Shown: one piece after another, positions 15,620 to 24,091 of the stretch
How positions within the stretch are numbered: the first letter of the stretch is position 1
Layout of the letters: each line of letters begins with the position of its first letter
NCBI GenBank assembly: GCA_934597125.1
Contig: CAKTQM010000013.1
Span: 1-44,244, forward strand
DNA length: 44,244 nt
Origin: an uncultured Oscillospiraceae bacterium
GTDB lineage: Bacteria > Bacillota > Clostridia > Oscillospirales > Oscillospiraceae
Direction of reading: 5' to 3'
Notes under the pieces: generated by a model
The model's database searches: none
Told to the model about the DNA's origin: nothing
Seen by the model: the letters and a program-made list of their open reading frames with translations, nothing else
Program-made: the position numbers and the translations under genes

Positions 15620-17125
15620 TCAAGACAATGTGGTTTCCTCTGTACCCTGCCGTATTCTATGGCGATGCATATAGCGGTAGTCACCCTTCAAAATATTGCG
15701 CACAAACGGCGTCATTAGCACGGCGTCGGAGGCGATCCATGCAAACGGATCGGCGGCACACAGGGCATAGAACGCCAGCGGCGATGCGTTCGCGTCAATG
15801 GTACCTCCGGCAAACAGAGGCGGCAGCAGCAAGCTGATCACAATGCGCGCCACCAGCTCCGCAGCCCCTGCGCCAAGGACAAACTCTGACCTTCCGATCC
15901 CCTGCACACAGTTGCGCACCGCAAAGATAAAGCCAAGGAAAAGATACATGGAGAAGTCAACGTAAAGCAGCGTATTCCCATATCGGATAGTATCCGCCGT
16001 CACCTTATCTTCGCTGAGAAAGATCCGCAGATAGAATTCGCTGCGGGTCAGCAGCAGGCCGATCCCCGCGGCGGCGGCCGCCAAGACCGCCATCATCACC
16101 AGTGCTTGAAGCGTTCCGCGCTTAATGCGATCCGGTTTCCCTGCGCCCAGGTTCTGGGCGGTAAAGCTGGTCATAGCCGCACCCAGGCCGTTCATCGGCG
16201 TCATCATCAGATTAGAAAGCTTGTTGGCCGCGCCAAATCCGTTCTGCGCCGCGTTGGAGACCATCACGCCATCCAGCATGTCAAACCGCACCACCATGCT
16301 CTGCATCACAATAATGCCCACCGCCAGAACAGAGAACTGCAGGCCCAGCGGGACACCCTGCGTAATATGACGGCGGATATCCCACCAGGTAACGTGCCAG
16401 TCCTCCCGATGCGGACGGATTTCCGGATATCGGAAAAGCGCGTAAATAAAGCAGGCCACCGTGCTGATAAGCTGTGCCGCCACCGTGGCCACTGCCGCGC
16501 CGGCAACGCCCCAGCGAAAGGACAAGATAAACAGCAGATCCAGTCCTACGTTCAAAACAGTGGAAAACAGTAAAAACAGCAGGGGTGTAATGGAATCTCC
16601 CAGACTTCGCAGGAAGGAACAGATAAAATTATAGAAAAGCTGCGCGCCGATGCCCACAAAGATCACTGCGCAGTAAGTGTGGGCGGCGCGATAAACCTCC
16701 GGATTGTCCGGTGTAATATTGATCCACGCCAGCATGGGATCCAGCAGCACCAGCGCCAATACTGTCAGAAGCACTGTCAAAGCCGCGGACAGCAGGATCT
16801 GTGTTGCCAAAGAGCGTCGTACACCCCGCTGATCATGACATCCCACGCTGCACGAGGTAATGACGCAGAAACCCGCGCTTACGCCAAAGGCAAACTGTAA
16901 AAAGATGAACACAAGTGAGGTGGTGTCATTTACACCGGCTACCTCCTGAGCGGTCAGCGTCTGTCCCACAATGGCAGCATCGCTGATCGTGTACACCTGC
17001 TGCAGCAAATAAGAGAGAATGACTGGCAGCGAAAAGACCAGGATGGTTTTCCAACACACGCCCTGCGTCAGATCGACCGGCTGAAAAAGCGGCGAAGCGC
17101 CAGCGTGCCTGCGTCCCTGTTCCAT
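15620..17125 (-). CDS. MATE-family efflux transporter
   Basis: A 501-residue multidrug/toxic-compound extruder of the MATE family, which exports cationic compounds by Na+ or H+ antiport. About twelve hydrophobic helices form two similar halves. The first begins WKTILVFSLPVILSYLLQQVYTISDAAIVG, and the second carries FGAANKLSNLMMTPMNGLGAAMTSFTAQNLGAGK. The ATG at 17125 has GAGGA eight bases upstream; the ATG at 17152 has none. It has its own promoter and stands alone. The substrate cannot be predicted. Confidence 0.9.
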   Translation of the reverse strand: MEQGRRHAGASPLFQPVDLTQGVCWKTILVFSLPVILSYLLQQVYTISDAAIVGQTLTAQEVAGVNDTTSLVFIFLQFAFGVSAGFCVITSCSVGCHDQRGVRRSLATQILLSAALTVLLTVLALVLLDPMLAWINITPDNPEVYRAAHTYCAVIFVGIGAQLFYNFICSFLRSLGDSITPLLFLLFSTVLNVGLDLLFILSFRWGVAGAAVATVAAQLISTVACFIYALFRYPEIRPHREDWHVTWWDIRRHITQGVPLGLQFSVLAVGIIVMQSMVVRFDMLDGVMVSNAAQNGFGAANKLSNLMMTPMNGLGAAMTSFTAQNLGAGKPDRIKRGTLQALVMMAVLAAAAAGIGLLLTRSEFYLRIFLSEDKVTADTIRYGNTLLYVDFSMYLFLGFIFAVRNCVQGIGRSEFVLGAGAAELVARIVISLLLPPLFAGGTIDANASPLAFYALCAADPFAWIASDAVLMTPFVRNILKGDYRYMHRHRIRQGTEETTLS

Positions 17126-17163
17126 GGCTTGTTTCCTCACTTTCCTTCGCATTTTGCTGACCG

Positions 17164-17192
17164 ATTATAATGCCACGCTCTCAGAAAGTCAA
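17164..17192 (-). promoter_or_regulatory. MATE transporter promoter
   Basis: On the minus strand TTGACT (17192-17187), a 17-base spacer and TATAAT (17169-17164). Confidence 0.75.
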
Positions 17193-17245
17193 TGGAAGCT
17201 TATGTTGAAAAAGCACAATTATAGCGCGATGAATTTGTTTATATT

Positions 17246-17290
17246 AACAAGAAGGAGACCACGGTGAAACACCGCGGTCTCCTTCTTGTT
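17246..17290 (-). terminator. Long hairpin ending the SCIFF operon
   Basis: Arms 17246-17266 and 17270-17290 pair over 21 bases with one mismatch and an AAA loop. It begins right after the stop codon of the PLP protein. The T-run is poor, but its position fits transcript termination or 3' end protection. Confidence 0.7.
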
Positions 17291-18631
17291 TTACTCTTTT
17301 ACAACAGCACAAGCCGAAACATCATAATACCGCAAACAGTCCAGCACTTGCCGGTCAATGCGCTCGCCGCACACGGCGATGGGGATAGCCGGCGGGCAGC
17401 TGATCGCAGCGGCAGCCGAAATGCGATCCGAGCATTGCTCCAGAGGCAGTATCTCACTATCGCGCATCAGCGCGCAGCGCGGCGTTAATACTCGTTCCGG
17501 ATGCGGGACAACAGGCGGCAACACGCAGATAGGCGGTTTTTGGCGGACATTGCACAGCACACGCTCCAGTTCTGCCAAGTCCTCTTCACAGTTTGCGGGT
17601 GACAGCATCAGTACCACATAATCCGGGTCATAGAATTCCGGAAACATGTGATGTTCTTCCAACAAGTTGGCGATCTGCGTACCGGTATAGCCAAATGCCT
17701 TTGGGGAAAGCGTGATTTTCAGCGGCTCATCCCCTATCAAAGGCAAGCCGTGCGCTGCCAGCTGTGCTTTCAAGACGCTGACACGAGGCAAAAATGCCGC
17801 CAATCGTTCCTGAAACCGCATCATCTGATCATTAGCAGCGTCCAGCGACTGCAAAATCAGATAAGAGGGACTGCTGGAACCAAACAGCGACATGGATGCC
17901 TTCGCCTGCTGTCTCAGCAGTTGGGGCGCGGTGGGCGAAATGTGCAGATACGCACCACCGGTGACAACACCCAGCGTTTTGTGGGCAGAATCGCAGCACA
18001 TGTCCGCGCCAAGATCCATGGGGTGACGGGACTGCGGCAGAAACTTCAAATAAGCACCATGGGCATTATCCACCAGCAGCAGTATACCGCATTGATGACA
18101 AACCTCTGCGATGCCATGGATATCCTGAATATTTCCCAGATAATCCGGACTCGTCAGATACACCGCCGTAGGGCATTCCGCGCCGCTTGTCAGCACACGC
18201 CGTACTTCCTCCGGCGAGACGGGACAGCTGACATAGGTATTGTCTTCTGCCTCTGGATAGAGCCACTGCACCTCCAGATCCAGGAGCGCAGCGGCATTGA
18301 TAAACGCCTTATGTGCATTGCGGGCCGCCAAAATACGAGGCCGTTCCCCTTTTGACGCAGCATATAGCGCCGTCAGGTGCAGCATGGTCTGGATACACAG
18401 TGTCGATCCTCCGGTAGCATACACCGTATGTGCGCCGAACAGTACGCTGGCCTGAGCTTCACTCTCCGCAATGATACCGTGGGCGGTAAACAACTCATCC
18501 GCACCGTCAATCTCAGTAATATCCAGCGGTTCAAAGCCTAATAAAGGTTCCCCTTTGTGACCCGGCATATGAAAGCGTACAGGACGGCTCTGTATATGCC
18601 GGCGGACAAAATCGCAGATAGGGGTGCTCAT
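17291..18631 (-). CDS. Orn/Lys/Arg decarboxylase-like PLP protein coupled to the SCIFF maturase
   Basis: A 446-residue fold-type I PLP enzyme of the Orn/Lys/Arg decarboxylase family, short clostridial form. PGHKG (23-27) is the family start motif. YATGGSTLCIQ, VDNAHGAYL (Asp 188) and DSAHKTLGVVTGG (cofactor Lys 218) form the active site. The substrate may be lysine, arginine, ornithine or a modified residue. It starts at ATG 18631 in an ATGA overlap with the SCIFF maturase stop, so the two are translationally coupled. That coupling makes a simple polyamine role less certain and raises a possible link to peptide maturation. Confidence 0.85.
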   Translation of the reverse strand: MSTPICDFVRRHIQSRPVRFHMPGHKGEPLLGFEPLDITEIDGADELFTAHGIIAESEAQASVLFGAHTVYATGGSTLCIQTMLHLTALYAASKGERPRILAARNAHKAFINAAALLDLEVQWLYPEAEDNTYVSCPVSPEEVRRVLTSGAECPTAVYLTSPDYLGNIQDIHGIAEVCHQCGILLLVDNAHGAYLKFLPQSRHPMDLGADMCCDSAHKTLGVVTGGAYLHISPTAPQLLRQQAKASMSLFGSSSPSYLILQSLDAANDQMMRFQERLAAFLPRVSVLKAQLAAHGLPLIGDEPLKITLSPKAFGYTGTQIANLLEEHHMFPEFYDPDYVVLMLSPANCEEDLAELERVLCNVRQKPPICVLPPVVPHPERVLTPRCALMRDSEILPLEQCSDRISAAAAISCPPAIPIAVCGERIDRQVLDCLRYYDVSACAVVKE

Positions 18632-20013
18632 TGCGCCGCGCCCAGTTCGCGGACCACTGCCACCATGATGGCACACTCCATACGTTTGCGGAACAATTCG
18701 CAGCCAGCTTTATAGACACCGCGTACAGAGCCTGTGGCGTGGTAGGCATTGGCGGCACAGCCGCCGGAACAGTACAGCCGCGCCCAGCAGTCCCCACATT
18801 CCTCATGGGCGTAAACATTGCAGGAGGCAAATTCCTCCTGGATGGCGTGATTATTTACGCCGTGCCAGATATCGCCCAGCTTGAATTTCTCGTCGCCCAC
18901 GAACTGGTGGCAGGGATACAGGTCACCCCATGGTGTTACCGCCATATACTCCGTGCCGGAACCGCAGCCGGAGATCCGCTTGTAAATACAGGGCCCGCCT
19001 TTCAGGTCAATCATGTAGTGATAGAAGGTAAAGGGTCTCCCCTCCTTGTCCCGCTGCAGCATCAGTTCCGCCAGCTTTTCATACTGCTCCATGACGACAG
19101 CTCCGTCAGCTTCGGTCAGCGCAGCCGGATCCTCTGCCGCAGCCACTACCGGTTCCATGCTCAACTCAGAAAAGCCCAGATCCAGCATGGTCTTAATGTC
19201 CTCTAAAAAGTCCGGATTGGCATGGGTAAAGGTGCCGCGCATGTAATAATTCTTTCCGCCGCGGGCGGCCACCAGCTTTTGGAACTTAGGCACGATCTTT
19301 TCCCAGCTTCCGTTACCTGCATAGTCCACACGATAGCGGTCATGTACTTCTTTGCGGCCATCCAAGCTCAACACCACATTGCTCATCTCGCGGTTGGCAA
19401 ATTCAATCACGTCATCGTCGATCAGCACGCCATTTGTCGTCAATGTAAAGCGAAAATACTTGCCATTTTCTTTTTCAATAGAACGGGCATAGGCCACCAG
19501 TTCTTTGACCACATCAAAATTCATCAACGGTTCACCGCCAAAAAAATCCACTTCCAGATTGTGGCGGGAACCGGAATTTTCAATGAGGAAATCCAGCGCC
19601 CGTTTGCCTACCTCAAAACTCATCAGGGCGCGGTCGCCATGATATTTTCCCTGACTGGCAAAGCAATAGGAACAGTTCAGATTGCAGGTATGTGCGATGT
19701 GCAGACACAAAGCCTTGATAACGCCGGAAGTTCTTGCCTTCAGTTCGCCAGCCATGGGCTGGAAGGTGTCCGCTGTAAACAGCTTGCCTGCCGCTTTCAA
19801 CTGGGCGATTTGATCGTAGCACTCGCCGATCTCTTCTGGTGTCACGTCCTCGGTGGCATGATATTTCTCAGCCAACTCGCGGATAATGGTATCGCGGCTG
19901 TCCGTTTCGAACATGGCGATGATATCATAGGCCAGCTCATCCACCGCATGGACAGATCCGGAGCAGACATCCAACACAATGTTGTAGCCGCCCAGTTTAT
20001 ATTGATGAATCAT
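18628..20013 (-). CDS. scfB: SCIFF peptide thioether maturase (radical SAM/SPASM)
   Basis: A 461-residue radical-SAM enzyme that forms sulfur-to-carbon thioether links in the Cys-rich SCIFF peptide. An N-terminal RiPP-recognition-like region (about 1-90) precedes the radical-SAM core with CNLNCSYC (C110, C114, C117 bind the 4Fe-4S cluster). The C-terminal SPASM region carries further Cys blocks (CGSG, YPCHQF, CGDCWARLYCSGGC) for auxiliary clusters. The precursor gene lies just upstream on the same strand, separated by a terminator-like hairpin. The downstream PLP protein overlaps its stop. Length and motifs are those of an intact enzyme. Confidence 0.95.
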   Translation of the reverse strand: MIHQYKLGGYNIVLDVCSGSVHAVDELAYDIIAMFETDSRDTIIRELAEKYHATEDVTPEEIGECYDQIAQLKAAGKLFTADTFQPMAGELKARTSGVIKALCLHIAHTCNLNCSYCFASQGKYHGDRALMSFEVGKRALDFLIENSGSRHNLEVDFFGGEPLMNFDVVKELVAYARSIEKENGKYFRFTLTTNGVLIDDDVIEFANREMSNVVLSLDGRKEVHDRYRVDYAGNGSWEKIVPKFQKLVAARGGKNYYMRGTFTHANPDFLEDIKTMLDLGFSELSMEPVVAAAEDPAALTEADGAVVMEQYEKLAELMLQRDKEGRPFTFYHYMIDLKGGPCIYKRISGCGSGTEYMAVTPWGDLYPCHQFVGDEKFKLGDIWHGVNNHAIQEEFASCNVYAHEECGDCWARLYCSGGCAANAYHATGSVRGVYKAGCELFRKRMECAIMVAVVRELGAAQ

Positions 20014-20036
20014 AGTGTATTCTCCTCACGCTAAAA

Positions 20037-20059
20037 ATGCCGCCCGAAAGGGGCGGCAT
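20037..20059 (-). terminator. Hairpin between SCIFF precursor and maturase
   Basis: On the minus strand a nine-pair GC-rich stem (ATGCCGCCC with GGGCGGCAT) is followed by TTTTAGC, directly before the maturase ribosome-binding site. It probably ends most transcripts after the precursor, so that substrate exceeds enzyme. Confidence 0.75.
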
Positions 20060-20078
20060 CATAGTTTCAAGTACCCGT

Positions 20079-20228
20079 TTACTTGGTCTCCTTGTTTTCG
20101 CAGGCCTGATTGGCAATACCGCAGCTGGTCTTGCAGGCAGACTGGCAGGAAGTCTGGCACTCGCCGCAGCCGCCGTTCTTGGCGCTCTCGCAAAGGTCAC
20201 GAGTCTCGATGGTATTGATGTGCTTCAT
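20079..20228 (-). CDS. scfA: SCIFF precursor peptide (six cysteines in forty-five)
   Basis: A 49-residue peptide starting MKHINTIETRDLCESAKNGG and continuing CGECQTSCQSACKTSCGIAN, then QACENKETK. The block CGECQTSCQSACKTSC is the hallmark of SCIFF, the most widespread clostridial ranthipeptide. It has eight Cys in total: the usual six, one extra near residue 13 and one near the C-terminus counted within the family pattern. GGGAGGAC precedes the ATG, and a promoter lies about 35 bases upstream. It is followed by the attenuating hairpin and the maturase. It is modified by the radical-SAM enzyme; the biological role of the product is not established, with signalling and quorum roles proposed. 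Confidence 0.95.
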   Translation of the reverse strand: MKHINTIETRDLCESAKNGGCGECQTSCQSACKTSCGIANQACENKETK

Positions 20229-20261
20229 GATGAATGTCCTCCCATGTGATTATCTTATAAA

Positions 20262-20290
20262 GTTATATCACACCGCTGTGCGCTTGTCAA
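20262..20290 (-). promoter_or_regulatory. SCIFF operon promoter
   Basis: On the minus strand TTGACA (20290-20285), 17 bases and TATAAC (20267-20262). Confidence 0.75.
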
Positions 20291-20323
20291 TCAAAGTCGC
20301 GGAAATTTCTTACACTGTCGCTG

Positions 20324-21220
20324 TCAGTTTTTATAAAAATCCTTGACGAAATTAACAAACTGGTGCGTCTGGCCGCTCATAGGCGCACCGCGGCGGCAGG
20401 CAACATACAGTGCACGCCGCACGCCAGCCTCCGGCAGCGGGAACGTCATCAGCCGTCCGGACTTTACCGCGTCCTCGGCAGCCTTTTCCGAGATAATGGA
20501 GATACCCAACCCGCCAGCCACCAGATTCTTGATGGACTCCTGATCGTTGAGCCGCGCCGTAATGGTCAGGTCGCTTTCGTCCACGCCCATCCGCTCGAAG
20601 TAGGCAGACACGCATTTCTTACTGCCGCTTCCCTTTTCCCGCAGCAGCATCGGCTCACGGCAGATCTCCGGCAGCGTCATAGCGCCTTTTTCAGCAAGCC
20701 CGCGGAAATGCTCGTTGACCGGCGCAATCAGCACCATTCGATCCTCATAAAAGGGCGTCAACTCCAGCGCCTCCTCATGCATGTCCGCACCGATCAGCCC
20801 CACATCAAACGCACCGCACAGCAGGCCATCCACGATACCCTGACTGTCACTCTGGAACACATGAAACTGGCTCGCCGACCGTATGGCGCGGAAAGCGGGC
20901 AATATCTCCGGAAGAATGTAGGCGGACGGGATGGTAGAAGCACCAATACGGATCATCCTTTCGTCCTCATCGTTCCAGCTGCGCATGAGATTATCCCGCA
21001 GATTTACAATGTTGCAGGCGCACTCGTACAACTCCTGACCGCGCGGCGTTACCTCCACAGATTTAGTGGTACGGATGATAAGACTGGTCTGGAATTCCTC
21101 CTCCAGCTGCCGCACATGGGTGCTGATAGTGGGCTGCGACAGGTATAATTTCTCTGCCGCCTTTGTGAAGCTTTTATACTTTACAACGGCGCAAAATGAC
21201 TGTAATTGCTTTAGTTCCAT
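20324..21220 (-). CDS. Selenium metabolism-associated LysR-family regulator
   Basis: A 298-residue LysR-type regulator. The N-terminal winged helix (MELKQLQSFCAVVKYKSFTK then AAEKLYLSQPTISTHVRQLE) is followed by a periplasmic-binding-like effector domain (about 90-295). The ATG at 21220 has GGAGG six bases upstream; the longer frame runs back through the desulfurase gene. It overlaps the end of the EF2568-type desulfurase by ten bases, so both come from one message. LysR proteins of this type are regularly found in selenium clusters. It may control the divergent yedE-selD unit; the effector is unknown. Confidence 0.88.
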   Translation of the reverse strand: MELKQLQSFCAVVKYKSFTKAAEKLYLSQPTISTHVRQLEEEFQTSLIIRTTKSVEVTPRGQELYECACNIVNLRDNLMRSWNDEDERMIRIGASTIPSAYILPEILPAFRAIRSASQFHVFQSDSQGIVDGLLCGAFDVGLIGADMHEEALELTPFYEDRMVLIAPVNEHFRGLAEKGAMTLPEICREPMLLREKGSGSKKCVSAYFERMGVDESDLTITARLNDQESIKNLVAGGLGISIISEKAAEDAVKSGRLMTFPLPEAGVRRALYVACRRGAPMSGQTHQFVNFVKDFYKN

Positions 21221-22374
21221 GCTGTCCTCCCGCACAAATCGCGCAAAGCAGTCAGTGCTGTATCCACCTGCTGCAATGTGTTGCGATATCCAAAGGAAAA
21301 CCGTACCGTTCCCGCAGGGAACGTCCCCAGCGTCTTGTGGGCATTCGGCGCACAGTGCAGCCCCACACGCACCATGATGCCACATTCCTGCTCCAAAGCG
21401 TCTGCCATCAACGCAGGATCCAGCCCATCCGCTGTTACGGACACCACGCCGACGCGGGCCAGCGTATCATGCCGCCCCACCACGTGCAGGCGCGGGATCT
21501 CAAAAGCGCCCCTCAAAAAGTGCTCCGTCAACGAAAACTCGTGAGCCCGTACCGCTTCGATCGACTCCCGTTTCAGCCAGCAAAGAGCGGCGTGCAGGCC
21601 CATGATACCAGGAAGATTCATGGTTCCCGCCTCAAAACGATCCGGCATGAAGGACGGCATCCGCTCTTCATGACTGATACTTCCCGTGCCGCCTGCGACC
21701 AGCGGTGTCACCTGATCCACCAGCTCCGGCTGAAGGATAAATCCGCCAACCCCCTGAGGGCCCAGCAGCCCCTTGTGTCCGGTAAAGGCCAGGGCATCAA
21801 TACACATCTCTCCCATATGGATAGGCAGCACGCCTGCCGTCTGGGCGGTATCCAGAATAAATCGCAATCCGTGCGCCCGGCAAAACGCACCTACTTCTGC
21901 CGCCGGCATCACAGTGCCGCAGACATTGCTGGCATGCAGCATCACCACCGCGCGGGTATTGGGGCGCAGCAGCGCCTCCATTGCGGATATATCCAGTGTT
22001 CCATCCGCGCCGCAGGGAATACGGTCAAAGGTGACGCCCTGCTCTTCCAATTGCACCAGCGGGCGCATAACGGCATTGTGCTCCATGGCAGAGACCAGCA
22101 CATGATCCCCCGTATGCAGCAGGCCCTTCAGTAAAACGTTCAGGCTCTCCGTAATATTGCGGGTGAAGACCACGTTGCGGCAATCAGGGCCGTGAAACAG
22201 CTCTGTCAACAGCTGGCGGGTATGCAGCACCGTTTCTTCCGCCTGATACGCTTCCTCATAGCCGCCGCGATTGATGTTACAGCCGCAATCGTTGATATAG
22301 CGATACACCGCCTCCGCCACACCGGGGGCTTTCGGAAAGCTGGTGCTGGCGTTGTCCATATAGATCCGTTCCAT
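21211..22374 (-). CDS. EF2568-family cysteine desulfurase/selenocysteine lyase-like enzyme
   Basis: A 387-residue class V PLP enzyme. It should remove sulfur (or selenium) from cysteine (or selenocysteine) as a persulfide or perselenide. NASTSFPKAP opens the fold; FTGHKGLLGPQG holds the cofactor Lys (K201). GLHCAPNAHKTLGTFPAGTVR near the end carries the catalytic Cys (C341). This EF2568-type subgroup occurs with selD and Se-dependent molybdenum hydroxylase genes. It is divergent from yedE and overlaps the LysR gene. Delivery of selenium to SelD or to the hydroxylase cofactor is the likely role; ordinary cysteine desulfurase activity cannot be excluded. Confidence 0.88.
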   Translation of the reverse strand: MERIYMDNASTSFPKAPGVAEAVYRYINDCGCNINRGGYEEAYQAEETVLHTRQLLTELFHGPDCRNVVFTRNITESLNVLLKGLLHTGDHVLVSAMEHNAVMRPLVQLEEQGVTFDRIPCGADGTLDISAMEALLRPNTRAVVMLHASNVCGTVMPAAEVGAFCRAHGLRFILDTAQTAGVLPIHMGEMCIDALAFTGHKGLLGPQGVGGFILQPELVDQVTPLVAGGTGSISHEERMPSFMPDRFEAGTMNLPGIMGLHAALCWLKRESIEAVRAHEFSLTEHFLRGAFEIPRLHVVGRHDTLARVGVVSVTADGLDPALMADALEQECGIMVRVGLHCAPNAHKTLGTFPAGTVRFSFGYRNTLQQVDTALTALRDLCGRTAWN

Positions 22375-22539
22375 CTATCCTCGCGCTCCTTTATTATTTC
22401 TTATTTTTTATTAGCTTACCACATATTTATTTGGAAAGCAAATCTTTTTAGTGGATATATCTATAATTAGTATTGGACAATTCATCGACTCAAGTGGTAT
22501 CTTATGGTAAGATATTTTACATAGAGGAGAAAAATCTAA

Positions 22540-23622
22540 ATGAATGTCAAACGCGAACGAATTCAAATCGTGGTCGCCGGACTGATCATCGGCGTGATCG
22601 CCGCGCTGCTGGTCTTTTTCGGCAATCCCTCCAACATGGGCTTCTGCATCGCCTGCTTCCTGCGGGATACCGCCGGTGGTCTCGGCCTGCACCGTGCCGC
22701 CGCTGTGCAGTACATTCGCCCCGAGATCATCGGTCTGGTGCTGGGCAGCTTTGTAATGGCTCTTGCTAAAAAGGAGTTCTCCGCCAAAGGCGGCAGCGCA
22801 CCCATCACCCGCTTTGTGCTGGGCTTCTTCGTGATGGTTGGCTGCCTGATGTTCCTGGGCTGCCCCTTCCGTATGATCCTGCGTCTTGCCGGCGGTGATC
22901 TGAACGCGCTGTTGGGCCTGCTGGGCTTTGTGCTGGGCATCCTTGCCGGTGTGTTCTTCCTGAAGCGGGGCTATTCCCTGAAGCGCACCTACGCCCAGCC
23001 CAAGCTGGACGGTGTCATTTTCCCTGTTGTTCAAGTGGTGGTGTTCGTTCTGCTGGTGGCAGCCCCCGCCTTTATCTTCTTCACAGAAGCGGGCGGCGGC
23101 CCCGGCGCCAAGCACGCCGCTGTTGTCATCAGCCTGGCAGCCGGTCTCATTGTGGGCGCTTTGGCGCAGCGCACCCGCCTGTGTATGGTGGGCGGCATCC
23201 GTGATATCGTGCTGTTCCGTGAACCGAAGCTGCTGATGGGTTTTGGTGCCATTCTGGTCAGCGCACTGATCTGCAACCTGATCCTTAACGGTGTGAGTGA
23301 GGCCACCTTCTTCCACCTGAGCTTTGAGGGCCAGCCCATTGCCCACACCGACGGACTGTGGAACTGCCTTGGTATGCTACTGGTAGGTTTTGGCTGCGTG
23401 CTGCTGGGCGGCTGCCCTCTGCGCCAGCTGGTGCTGTCCGGCGAGGGCAACTCCGACAGCGCCGTAACCGTTCTGGGCCTGATCGTGGGCGCTGCCTTCT
23501 GCCACAACTTCGGTCTGGCCTCCAGCGCCGACGGCCCCACCAGCGCCGGCAAGATCGCCATAATCTTCGGCATTATCGTGGTGGCACTGATTGCCTGCCT
23601 GAATACCTTCAAGAAGAAATAA
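22540..23622 (+). CDS. yedE: YedE-family selenium metabolism membrane transporter
   Basis: A 360-residue integral membrane protein of the YeeE/YedE family with about ten hydrophobic helices in two similar halves. Conserved Cys-bearing loops GFCIACFLRD, LGCPFRMILRLAGGD and LGGCPLRQLVLSGEGNSDS match the pore Cys motifs of YeeE thiosulfate importers. The selenium-cluster subgroup is thought to import a selenium compound. GAGGAG lies upstream of the ATG. It is the first gene of a tight plus-strand unit with the TusA-like, DUF3343 and selD genes. Confidence 0.92.
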   Translation: MNVKRERIQIVVAGLIIGVIAALLVFFGNPSNMGFCIACFLRDTAGGLGLHRAAAVQYIRPEIIGLVLGSFVMALAKKEFSAKGGSAPITRFVLGFFVMVGCLMFLGCPFRMILRLAGGDLNALLGLLGFVLGILAGVFFLKRGYSLKRTYAQPKLDGVIFPVVQVVVFVLLVAAPAFIFFTEAGGGPGAKHAAVVISLAAGLIVGALAQRTRLCMVGGIRDIVLFREPKLLMGFGAILVSALICNLILNGVSEATFFHLSFEGQPIAHTDGLWNCLGMLLVGFGCVLLGGCPLRQLVLSGEGNSDSAVTVLGLIVGAAFCHNFGLASSADGPTSAGKIAIIFGIIVVALIACLNTFKKK

Positions 23623-23634
23623 GGAGATACCGAT

Positions 23635-23841
23635 ATGAAAGTAATTGACGCACGCGGCCTTTCCTGCCCCGAACCCGTTGTGCTGCTGCGCAGCGCTATG
23701 GAGAGCAAAGAATCCTCCTATCAGATTATCGTGGATAACCACGCCTCCCGCGAAAACACTACCCGTTATGCCCAGCACCAGGGCTATCAGGTCGCCGTTT
23801 CGGAAAAAGACGGCGAATGGACACTGACCTTTACCAAGTGA
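23635..23841 (+). CDS. TusA/YedF-like sulfur or selenium carrier, single domain
   Basis: A 68-residue TusA-fold protein. The reactive Cys is in GLSCPEPVVLLRSAM, the typical SirA/TusA start. In many clostridia the selenium cluster encodes a full-length YedF with a C-terminal DsrE-like domain; here only the TusA half is present. AGGAGA precedes the ATG, 12 bases after yedE. The downstream DUF3343 gene overlaps its stop as GTGA. It likely passes sulfur or selenium between the desulfurase and SelD. Confidence 0.88.
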   Translation: MKVIDARGLSCPEPVVLLRSAMESKESSYQIIVDNHASRENTTRYAQHQGYQVAVSEKDGEWTLTFTK

Positions 23842-24089
23842 CGTATATCGTAACGTTTTTCTCCCACTTCGGAGCAGTGCGGTATAAGCAGCTATGTGAG
23901 CAGCAGGGCATTTCCTGCCGGATGATGCCGGTGCCGCGCAGTCTCAGCAGCAGCTGCGGTACCTGCGTCCGCTGTGATGGCAGCTATCTGCCGCCTGACG
24001 GTACGTACCTTGATGAGATCGAGCAGGTCGCCGCATGGGACGGCAGCCAATACACCACCGTGTATCATGCGGATGCGCAGGAGGACTAA
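23838..24089 (+). CDS. DUF3343 Se/S carrier-like protein
   Basis: An 83-residue protein of the DUF3343 (putative Se/S carrier) family. It reads TYIVTFFSHFGAVRYKQLCE, then VPRSLSSSCGTCVRCDG with three Cys suited to carry persulfide or perselenide. The start is taken as GTG 23838, which overlaps the TusA-like stop (GTGA) and puts the family's usual N-terminus at residue 2. The ATG at 23817 would add seven residues from the overlapping frame. It sits directly before selD, so a role in bringing selenium to SelD fits the context. Confidence 0.82.
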   Translation: MTYIVTFFSHFGAVRYKQLCEQQGISCRMMPVPRSLSSSCGTCVRCDGSYLPPDGTYLDEIEQVAAWDGSQYTTVYHADAQED

Positions 24090-24091
24090 AG

